The notes beneath the pieces were generated by a model. It had not been told where the DNA came from and did no database searches. It saw only the letters and a program-made list of their open reading frames with translations. A stretch of DNA of 64,000 nucleotides from Methylobacter sp. (lineage in GTDB: Bacteria > Pseudomonadota > Gammaproteobacteria > Methylococcales > Methylomonadaceae), in NCBI GenBank assembly GCA_030679035.1, contig JAUXTH010000151.1, forward strand, positions 1 through 64,000. The letters run 5' to 3'. Both the position numbers and the translations under genes were made by a program. The number at the start of each line of letters is the position of its first letter. Within the stretch, counting starts at the first letter, position 1. Of the stretch, positions 8,570 through 14,912 are shown piece by piece.

Positions 8570-8774
8570 TTAAAGAATGTCGACATTGTTATCGTTGGTA
8601 TTAGTTTTGCTTGTGGTTATGCCCATGGCCGCATTGATAGCGTCAATCGTTGTATAGATCTCCGTTTTGCCATATAAAAAACCGGACACCGTTTTTTATA
8701 AAGTATTTTTCGATGTCGCTGAGCCAGTCATAGCCAGTGGCTTTAAGTTTTTCATAAGTTACCAGTCGTGCCAT
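8570..8774 (-). pseudogene. Frameshifted DUF4224-like small DNA-binding gene
   Basis: On the minus strand an ATG at 8774 opens MARLVTYEKLKATGYDWLS and reads to a TTTTTT run, where the frame breaks. In the next frame the sense continues as YGKTEIYTTIDAINAAMG. Joined, this resembles the small DUF4224-type proteins often found beside phage and ICE integrases. As it stands the first frame ends about 43 residues in. A one-base indel in the T-run explains both halves. The remaining bases of the 404-bp gap (8385-8569) show nothing else convincing. Confidence 0.45.
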
Positions 8775-8788
8775 CCCAAAAAAAACTA

Positions 8789-9256
8789 TTAAGTACGGCA
8801 AACACTGCACACATTATGCTGCAGTTCATTATTTGTTAATTTCGCACTACGACAGTGTCCACAACGCACTAATTTAACGACACCGATTTCTAACCACGTT
8901 GAAATTACCCAGGCATCCGAGAAATCAAGCAGTGGATCGGTATTTGATACGGAATTGATATACGAACGGTAACGCCGATATCCATTAATCACGCGTCTTG
9001 CACAATGCTGACGGTTTTCAAGTCGAAAAAAAACAGCGCAGAGCGTAGATTCCTTAAGTTTCGAGAAACTTTTACACATAAATAGAGGTGACGTTCTCAT
9101 CGAACCGCTTGATGGGGAACGTTGATGCATGTCCACAAACGCCTTGCGAAGAATTGCTGGTGACAACCCCGTTTCCTTCGCTACGATGGATATCCGTGCA
9201 TCAAGAGACAGTAGCTCCACTGCCAAGGCATGTCGATTAAGCGTATCCAGACTCAT
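8789..9256 (-). CDS. FlhC/SetC-type transcriptional activator subunit (second pair)
   Basis: 155 residues. The N-terminal part (LNRHALAVELLSLDARISIVAKETGLSP...) parallels FlhC, in which a helical segment precedes an HTH. The C-terminus carries CGHC ... CSVC, matching the four-cysteine zinc site of FlhC and of the ICE regulators SetC/AcaC. The central part is shorter than in FlhC. It overlaps the upstream STAS-FlhD gene by 20 bp, so it is probably co-translated with it and forms a heteromeric activator. The expected targets are transfer promoters of the element (inference). Confidence 0.7.
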   Translation of the reverse strand: MSLDTLNRHALAVELLSLDARISIVAKETGLSPAILRKAFVDMHQRSPSSGSMRTSPLFMCKSFSKLKESTLCAVFFRLENRQHCARRVINGYRRYRSYINSVSNTDPLLDFSDAWVISTWLEIGVVKLVRCGHCRSAKLTNNELQHNVCSVCRT

Positions 9257-9845
9257 AGAAATCCTCTAAATTGCCAACAACATTCAAAAAGACATCAATC
9301 TCAGATGCATCGAGTGCAGCTAATCTTGCTGCAAATTCAGGCGAAAACCTGGGCTCAAAACAGATAACACCGGCATTGGCGATCCGGCGAATCAGCTCAA
9401 TGTCCATATTTGAAAGGGACTTTGCCATGCTGCTATTGATGCCAAAAATGGCTTGTGCCGCCGATGTATCAAGTCTTGACAGCTCCCGGGCCTTGATTAG
9501 CAACTCAAGGGTTAGGTCCGATATGTCACCGCAGGATCTTGTCTGACGCGCGGAAAGTTTGTCTAAATAATCACTTGATTGATCACAGGCGGCTCGATAT
9601 GAAATGAGGTGCTCATCTTTGAGATTGATTAATCTCAGCTTATTATTTAGGGCATGACTGCCGAACTCGATGACAATGGGAAAAATAAAATCCTGAAAAA
9701 AAAGTGGCGATACATTTGAAACGCCATCAAAGTCAACTAAACATTTATCTCCTGAATTAATCAGTTTTTCTGTAATGATTTTGGAAAGCCGGGTGCCTTG
9801 ATTATTCAAGATGTCACTCTTGAAAAGTTCTTTTAACGAAATCAT
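9237..9845 (-). CDS. STAS-like (DUF4325-type) domain fused to an FlhD-like domain
   Basis: 202 residues in two parts. Residues 1-85 or so (SKIITEKLINSGDKCLVDFDGVSNVSPLFFQDF) have the pattern of STAS-like DUF4325 domains: a beta strand ending in a D-F-x-G-V motif, then V-S-x-x-F-x-x-x-x. Residues of about 110-170 (LLIKARELSRLDTSAAQAIFGINSSMAKSLSNMD...CFEPRF) match FlhD, whose core is L-L-x-A-x-x-L followed by a short-chain A-x-F-G-I and a final CxFRF-like strand. It sits between FlhC-like genes with 4-bp and 20-bp overlaps. The fusion suggests that a regulatory input domain controls an FlhDC-type activator. Both domain assignments come from pattern recognition. Confidence 0.65.
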   Translation of the reverse strand: MISLKELFKSDILNNQGTRLSKIITEKLINSGDKCLVDFDGVSNVSPLFFQDFIFPIVIEFGSHALNNKLRLINLKDEHLISYRAACDQSSDYLDKLSARQTRSCGDISDLTLELLIKARELSRLDTSAAQAIFGINSSMAKSLSNMDIELIRRIANAGVICFEPRFSPEFAARLAALDASEIDVFLNVVGNLEDFYESGYA

Positions 9846-10480
9846 AAGTCATCCTTGCTCAAGGTAGTTTCGATGTGTGGCTTTTTCTTTCTTTTCATCC
9901 CGTGCATCCGTGGCCGCAATCGCAATTGCTTCCATTTTTGTCGGCCTATAGAGTCGGTAGTAGCGTCACATAGCGGGCAGAACTTGTATGGGTCTGGAAA
10001 TTCTCTGATAGCGACATACGATGAATGACATCGACTGCACGTCATTCCACAGAGGTATGACATACTAATTTGCTGGCTTATATGCCAAGCTCTATTGATG
10101 TTTAAGATTTTTGGTTTGTCCATCAATGTCTGTTCGTAAATGCTGTAGGCAGCCAGATAGATTTCCCCTTTGCTCGTTGATGTGATCGAGGTATTTTGGG
10201 AAAGTTTCTGAAAAACATTGAAATAAATGGAGGCGTGCAGGCAGTTCTCGGGTGACTTGGAAATCCAGTCCGGATCGTAGGGTAGTAAACCGGCATTAGG
10301 CCCATGACCATGAATTTCTTTATGAAACTGGAGCGCTGATGCCTTGGAGATTTGGCATACCGCTCTGACTATAGAGGGACGACCTCCTTTTTCTATAATG
10401 CCTTTAGCCAGATCTAATTTTCTTTGTAGTCCCAAAATGTCGCTCTCTTTTGGTGTTAGTCGCAGATGTGATTCCGTCAT
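9842..10480 (-). CDS. FlhC/SetC-type transcriptional activator subunit (first pair)
   Basis: 212 residues. LAKGIIEKGGRPSIVRAVCQISKASALQFHKEIHGHGPNAGLLPYDPDWI follows FlhC closely (an L-I-x-x-G-x-R-x-x-x-V stretch, then the HTH and the G-x-x-P-x-x-G-x-L-P motif). A four-cysteine zinc site follows (MTCSRCHSSY ... FCPLC), and the tail is strongly basic (MHGMKRKKKPH). It lies 15 bp downstream of an FlhD-like gene and overlaps the STAS-FlhD gene by 4 bp. By analogy with SetCD of SXT/R391 and AcaCD of IncA/C plasmids, it should be the DNA-binding half of a transfer activator. Confidence 0.8.
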   Translation of the reverse strand: MTESHLRLTPKESDILGLQRKLDLAKGIIEKGGRPSIVRAVCQISKASALQFHKEIHGHGPNAGLLPYDPDWISKSPENCLHASIYFNVFQKLSQNTSITSTSKGEIYLAAYSIYEQTLMDKPKILNINRAWHISQQISMSYLCGMTCSRCHSSYVAIREFPDPYKFCPLCDATTDSIGRQKWKQLRLRPRMHGMKRKKKPHIETTLSKDDL

Positions 10481-10495
10481 CTTGCCAAGCTCCCT

Positions 10496-10768
10496 TTAGG
10501 CATATGCCGTCACCGGCAATAAAGCGGCAAGAATGTTGGGTGGAGTGGTTGTTGGTGTCGCTGTGACCGGTAATATCGTAAATACAGCTCTACCGCACTC
10601 CGCCAGTTCCTTTAGTTCTTCAAGCGACATGCATGACATTCTCTGGATTTCCACAGCATTCAGATTGAATTTCCAAATAGCATCCATAGGATGATGCCGA
10701 GCACACTCACGAACCACCATCAAAAACTGGAAGTTGAGATTTTTTAGGTCGTCGTTAACAAGATTCAT
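10496..10768 (-). CDS. FlhD-like activator subunit (first pair)
   Basis: 90 residues. LNFQFLMVVRECARHHPMDAIWKFNLNAVEIQRMSCMSLEELKELAECGRAVFTI has the FlhD arrangement: a leading helix, a central helix-loop, then L-x-x-L-x-x-L-A before a hydrophobic strand. Standard FlhD is slightly over 100 residues, so this is a compact version. It is the first gene of a four-gene minus-strand operon (FlhD, FlhC, STAS-FlhD, FlhC) that diverges from the first transfer operon across a roughly 340-bp regulatory region. Confidence 0.7.
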   Translation of the reverse strand: MNLVNDDLKNLNFQFLMVVRECARHHPMDAIWKFNLNAVEIQRMSCMSLEELKELAECGRAVFTILPVTATPTTTPPNILAALLPVTAYA

Positions 10769-11109
10769 ACTGATTTATATCTAGGTATTGGGGTGGTTGA
10801 ATTTTGAATGGGATTAAATAAAAGTCATAGCTCGAAAGATTACAAAAAAACGAACATACCTGCGCAACCCTTGCTCTGCATGGCTTGTAAATTACTCACA
10901 AGAGTATTTTACGGATAACAAAAATAACGCAAGGGGGTAAACGGGCGAAAAACGATATTTTTTTGAGGTTTTTAGAAAAAATTTAAGGACTAAACCTGGG
11001 TCTGCGTTTCGAAATCAAAAGAGGCCGAAAAACCGCGTCTTTCACCCCGATGTAAAAGATTTTTTTCTTGTAAGATTTTCATCACGCCGTCAACCGCGAG
11101 GAAAAATTT
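10769..11109. promoter_or_regulatory. Divergent regulatory region between activator and transfer operons
   Basis: About 340 bp, AT-rich, with no long gene. It separates the minus-strand FlhDC-like operon from the plus-strand TerD/TrbI operon and contains the conserved transfer box at 11017-11055. Control regions for both directions presumably lie here. Confidence 0.6.
11017..11055 (+). promoter_or_regulatory. Conserved transfer-operon box, copy 1
   Basis: AAAAGAGGCCGAAAAACCGC followed by GTCTTTCACCCCGATGTAA. The same sequence with few changes recurs at 34122-34160 and 53197-53235, each time upstream of a block of transfer genes. AAAGA...TCTTT forms an interrupted inverted repeat, and the 3' GATGTAA could supply the -10 element. 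I infer that it is the site of the FlhDC-like activators. Confidence 0.75.
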
Positions 11110-11175
11110 ATGAGAAAAGTAGTTGCCATTTGTTTATGCGCAGCATTTGCCGCACAAATCCCATCTTCAAAATAA
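11110..11175 (+). CDS. Small signal-peptide-like ORF
   Basis: ATG with an upstream GAGGAAAAA, encoding 21 residues (MRKVVAICLCAAFAAQIPSSK): basic start, hydrophobic core with two cysteines, and an A-x-A-like end. It lies between the conserved box and the TerD-like gene. It could be a leader peptide, a tiny exported or membrane protein, or the remains of a lipoprotein. It is supported only by the ribosome site and composition. Confidence 0.35.
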   Translation: MRKVVAICLCAAFAAQIPSSK

Positions 11176-11202
11176 TTCATAACCACATAACGGAAAAAAA
11201 CC

Positions 11203-11778
11203 ATGGCAATACTATTGATTAAAGGCGGTAACATCAGCCTGACTAAAACCGATCCATTCTTAAAAAACATCATTGTTGGGCTGGGATGGGATGTTAGAGA
11301 AACCGACAGCGAAAGCTTCGATCTCGACACATCCATATTGATGATCCAATCGGACGGAAAAGCGCGATCAGACCGTGATTTCATTTACTACCATCAAAAG
11401 GATTCTGCTTGTGGCGCCGTGCATCATACCGGTGACAACAGAACCGGAGCGGGGGATGGTGACGACGAGTCGATTCATGTGTTTCTCGACAGAGTGCCGG
11501 CAGAAATCCACAAGCTGATTGTTTGTGTGTCTATTTACGAAGCCGACAAAAAGAAACAAAACTTCGGTCAAGTCTTGAGTGCCTTTATACGACTGGTTAA
11601 TAAAGAGACTCAGCAAGAGGTCACACGGTATGACCTGAGCGAAAATGCCTCCATGCATACAGCCATGATATTCGGTGAGATCTACCGTTATGACGGCGAG
11701 TGGAAATTTAAAGCGGTAGGACAAGGTTTTCAAGGCGGCCTTGCAGAATTAGTCAGACTGCACGGTATCAATGCATGA
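11203..11778 (+). CDS. TerD-family protein at the head of a transfer operon
   Basis: 191 residues matching the TerD/TerZ/CABP family. Hallmarks are the opening I-x-L-x-K-G-x-N-I-x-L, GLGWDVR, FDLDTSILMI, the acidic HTGDNRTGAGDGDDESIHV stretch that binds Ca2+ in TerD-type proteins, and LSAFIRLVN. These domains bind calcium and occur in tellurite-resistance and stress clusters. Here there are no other ter genes; instead it overlaps trbI by 4 bp, so it is translated with the type IV secretion genes. Its role in transfer is unknown. Confidence 0.85.
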   Translation: MAILLIKGGNISLTKTDPFLKNIIVGLGWDVRETDSESFDLDTSILMIQSDGKARSDRDFIYYHQKDSACGAVHHTGDNRTGAGDGDDESIHVFLDRVPAEIHKLIVCVSIYEADKKKQNFGQVLSAFIRLVNKETQQEVTRYDLSENASMHTAMIFGEIYRYDGEWKFKAVGQGFQGGLAELVRLHGINA

Positions 11779-12077
11779 ATTCATTAACACCTCTCAAACT
11801 AATTTTAGTTTTGTTCGCCTGTGGCCTCAGTGGCGCTTTAGGCGGTTATTACGCAGCCTCTTTTTCGCCAATCCCCGCACAAATCGCTGTGGTGGATGTT
11901 AGCGCTTTGGTTATGAAAGCCGTCGAAAAAAATGCAACCCAGACGGAAGATGATGCCAAGGCATTAACTGCACGAGTCAAGGCAACGACCGATAAATTGG
12001 TTCAACGGGGCATTGTCGTACTGGATGCCCAATCCGTTCTTAATGCACCTGAGGAAGCTTATGTCAGCATTGAATGA
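11775..12077 (+). CDS. trbI: TrbI-like F-type transfer protein
   Basis: 100 residues with one N-terminal membrane helix (LILVLFACGLSGALGGYYAA) and a periplasmic part. IAVVDVSALVMKAV ... VLDAQSVLNAP matches F TrbI, which has V-D-x-x-x-x-x followed by a C-terminal V-L-x-x-x-x-V-x-x-A-P. TrbI is linked to pilus retraction and length in F. It is slightly shorter than F TrbI. It overlaps the TerD-like gene upstream and the S26 protease gene downstream. Confidence 0.7.
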   Translation: MNSLTPLKLILVLFACGLSGALGGYYAASFSPIPAQIAVVDVSALVMKAVEKNATQTEDDAKALTARVKATTDKLVQRGIVVLDAQSVLNAPEEAYVSIE

Positions 12078-12618
12078 CCATCAATTTTTAACGTTTGATC
12101 TTTTTATTGAAAGAAGCAAATCCTTTAGCCCTATTCTGGTTAAACATCTCAAGTCCCATGCTATTACCTGGGCGCTACTGGCTTCACTTTACGGAGTTGT
12201 TCACGCCAATTACCGGCTGGCTATCAATCAAACACCAAGCCTCCCTTACACACTGTTTCTGATTTGTCTCAATGACACCGTGGAAACAGGCGGATTCATA
12301 GCGTTCAAATGGCACAATGGCGCTCCCTATCCAGAGGGATACACGTTCACAAAGCGACTACTCGCAGGCCCAGGCGATGTTGTGACCAAAAAGGGGCGTG
12401 ACTTTGTGGTGGGCGAACGAACGCTAGTGGGAAAGGACGTCGGGTTAAGCCTGAAAAAACTATTCCCAAACGATGAGCTGCGGGAAGGCAAGAACACCCT
12501 TCAGCTCAATAAATACTTTGTCGCCGGCGACCATGAATACAGCCTGGATTCGCGTTACAACCTACTCGGGTTGGTGGATAAAAAAGATGTCATTGGCCGT
12601 GCGTACCCGATTTTCTAG
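12061..12618 (+). CDS. traF: Conjugative transfer signal peptidase, TraF/S26 family
   Basis: Started at the ATG at 12061 (GAGG 6 bp upstream), giving 185 residues; the longer track ORF begins inside trbI. A membrane helix near residues 34-47 precedes the catalytic Ser in TPSLPYT (about Ser60). The general-base Lys is in TFTKRLLAGPGD (about Lys98), and the C-terminal GDHEYSLDSRY is the conserved box that places the active site. TraF/TrhF-type proteases process transfer proteins, classically propilin or relaxosome-linked substrates. It overlaps both neighbours, so it is a core member of the operon. Confidence 0.88.
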   Translation: MSALNDHQFLTFDLFIERSKSFSPILVKHLKSHAITWALLASLYGVVHANYRLAINQTPSLPYTLFLICLNDTVETGGFIAFKWHNGAPYPEGYTFTKRLLAGPGDVVTKKGRDFVVGERTLVGKDVGLSLKKLFPNDELREGKNTLQLNKYFVAGDHEYSLDSRYNLLGLVDKKDVIGRAYPIF

Positions 12619-13765
12619 TCGCCTCTTCGCAGTATTGATACTGCACCTGTCGTCCTCAATCGCAAGTGCGGGCGAGGACGATTTTTTTATCAAAGAGATC
12701 ATGAAAGAACAGCAACCGAACATGAATCGTCAGCTACCGGATTGGCTCAAAACCAAACCGGCGACACTCAGCCCTGTTTTTGAGCAATTATTGAAAGAGG
12801 GGAATAACGGTCCTCACGTCAATGCAAACGATGCAGACATGGAAAAATTACGCAGCTCGGAAAAACCGATACAAGGGCGATGGATATTTGTGTCAATGAG
12901 TATGCCGGCGCAGGAACTTAAAGCCGCTGCAGAAGAAGCTTCGGCTACAAAGTCCTCGCTGGTGTTCCGTGGCGTAGAAAAGGGGAACGATACAGGCACC
13001 ATTACACGCAGGCTGTATGCAACCGTGAAAGACATTAAACCGATACCCGGCGCAGTAATAGATCCCCTATTATTCACCCGATTCAATGTGCAAGCGGTAC
13101 CGACCATGATTGAGACCAATGCTGATGGTGAAACACGCACTGCTCGCGGGTTACCCGGATTTGCATGGATGTCCAAACAGGATGCCGGTGATCTCGGTCA
13201 AAGAGGTCCGGTGTTTGATATTGCCGAACCCGACATGATTGAAGAGATGCAACGGCGCATGACCGAATTCGACTGGGAAAAAGAAAAGAAACATGCGCTC
13301 GATAATTTCTGGGCGCAGCAAAAGGACTCAGTTAATCTTCCGGTTGCCGAGAAAAACCGTGAGCGTCGTATTGATACATCGATCGTTTCAACGCAGGACA
13401 TTTTTCATCCTGACGGTAGATTAATTATTAAAAAAGGGCAGACGATTAATCCACAAGCCCTGATGCCCATGCGTCACGCCTATATTCTGTTTGACGCCAC
13501 AAACAAAAAGCAGGTTGAAATCGCAAAAAAAATCGGCGACGAAATGTTGGTAAAGCAAAAACCGGTAGTTTACTTATTTTCCAAAATGAACACCGAGAAC
13601 GGATGGGATCATTACAACCAGACGACAGCGTTGATGAACGCCCCCATTTACAAACTCAACAAAACCATCATTGAACGATTCCGGATTCAGTCGTTGCCCT
13701 CGGTTGTTGAAGGACAAGGCGATACTATCCTGGTAAGGGAAATTGACGTAAGGGTGTTGAACTGA
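12599..13765 (+). CDS. TrbC-TraW fusion, F-type pilus assembly
   Basis: The best start is GTG at 12599 (product beginning with the signal peptide RTRFSSRLFAVLILHLSSSIASA), giving 388 residues; the ATG used by the track lies inside the protease gene. Residues of about 85-210 are TrbC-like (WIFVSMSMPAQELK, LVFRGVEKGNDT, DPLLFTRFNVQAVPTMI, a thioredoxin-like fold). The second half is TraW-like (DTSIVSTQDIFHPDGRLIIKKGQTINP). In F these are separate genes needed for pilus assembly; the fused form occurs in other F-like systems. It overlaps traU by 1 bp. Confidence 0.85.
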   Translation: MRTRFSSRLFAVLILHLSSSIASAGEDDFFIKEIMKEQQPNMNRQLPDWLKTKPATLSPVFEQLLKEGNNGPHVNANDADMEKLRSSEKPIQGRWIFVSMSMPAQELKAAAEEASATKSSLVFRGVEKGNDTGTITRRLYATVKDIKPIPGAVIDPLLFTRFNVQAVPTMIETNADGETRTARGLPGFAWMSKQDAGDLGQRGPVFDIAEPDMIEEMQRRMTEFDWEKEKKHALDNFWAQQKDSVNLPVAEKNRERRIDTSIVSTQDIFHPDGRLIIKKGQTINPQALMPMRHAYILFDATNKKQVEIAKKIGDEMLVKQKPVVYLFSKMNTENGWDHYNQTTALMNAPIYKLNKTIIERFRIQSLPSVVEGQGDTILVREIDVRVLN

Positions 13766-14892
13766 TGCGAATTATTTTTACCCTTATCGTGTGTGTCTCG
13801 TCCCTGGTTTTTCAAACGACGCCATTAGCGCAAGACGTCGCCACCGCTGAAACCACGCAAAATATCGACGTTACCAAACTGCTTTGCCCGGATGCCGACT
13901 TTTGGGGAAAGAAAATGCTCACCGGTGTTTGTTGGTCATGTTTGTTTCCTGTTCGCTTGATGGGGTTCACTATTTTTGATGAGGGCGACGATTTACCAGA
14001 CGGAGCTACAAAAAAAGCGTTTTGTGCATGCAGTGGTGACGAAGGGCTTCCTACGTTCGGTATAACGGGAGGTGCCTGGCTGCCGGCCAGACTGATTGAG
14101 GTTGTCAGAAAACCGTATTGCTCACCAATACTCGGCGGAACATCATTTAACAGTGGCGTCCGTTTATGGGGAGGACACAAGGAGGTAGAGGGGGATGGCA
14201 CCGACAAAACGTACTACAACTATCATTATTGGGCTTTCCCTCTGTATGCGATTTTGCAATTATTTGTTCAAAACAACTGCAACGCCGGAGGACTTCGTAA
14301 TCTGGATATGATGTACATGTCCGAATTGGATCCGACCTGGAACGTCGACGAACTTGCATTCTTCATGAATCCCGAAGCCGTTGTATTCGCCAACCCATTG
14401 GCCGTTGCCGCCTGCACTGTTGATTGTGCTACTACGACGGTTTCCATGCCCATGACATCGCTATTTTGGTGCGCAGGATGCTGGGGCAATCTGTATCCAT
14501 TTACTGGAAATATTGCATCAGACGCATCAGCGCCCCGTGATACCAGTCTTTTAACAGCAAGGGTTCTGGCCTCACTCCATCGCAAGGCCTTAGCCCACAA
14601 AACCTATGGGGATGATGCGCTGTGCGGAGGGAAGATCTACCCGATGATCCCCAAGCAGCAGTACAAGCTGAGCACCTTGTTTCCTTTAGCAGAAGCTAAT
14701 GCGGAGGAACTTGAAAGCACAGATGCCAATGGAGTGAAGCACACAAAAATCCTTGACAACTGCTGTCACTGGATAGGTGAATCGACTTTCAAATGGGGTG
14801 AACATCGCACTATCCCAGGCACGGGCGAAGACTATGTTTACCTGATCTGGCGTTACACGGAATGCTGTCTTACCGGCGATAACGATCATTAA
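13765..14892 (+). CDS. traU: TraU, F-type mating-pair/DNA transfer protein
   Basis: 375 residues with an N-terminal signal peptide (IIFTLIVCVSSLVFQTTPLA). The cysteine-rich TraU pattern is clear: GVCWSCLFPVRLMGF, AFCACSGDEGLPTFGI, CTVDCATTT, WCAGCWGNLYPF, DNCCHW and ECC near the end. The many cysteines are expected to form disulfides in the periplasm, consistent with the DsbC-like protein in the second operon. TraU is required for DNA transfer in F. The start codon overlaps the preceding stop. Confidence 0.92.
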   Translation: MRIIFTLIVCVSSLVFQTTPLAQDVATAETTQNIDVTKLLCPDADFWGKKMLTGVCWSCLFPVRLMGFTIFDEGDDLPDGATKKAFCACSGDEGLPTFGITGGAWLPARLIEVVRKPYCSPILGGTSFNSGVRLWGGHKEVEGDGTDKTYYNYHYWAFPLYAILQLFVQNNCNAGGLRNLDMMYMSELDPTWNVDELAFFMNPEAVVFANPLAVAACTVDCATTTVSMPMTSLFWCAGCWGNLYPFTGNIASDASAPRDTSLLTARVLASLHRKALAHKTYGDDALCGGKIYPMIPKQQYKLSTLFPLAEANAEELESTDANGVKHTKILDNCCHWIGESTFKWGEHRTIPGTGEDYVYLIWRYTECCLTGDNDH

Positions 14893-14912
14893 AAAGAAGT
14901 TTGAGTCCAATA

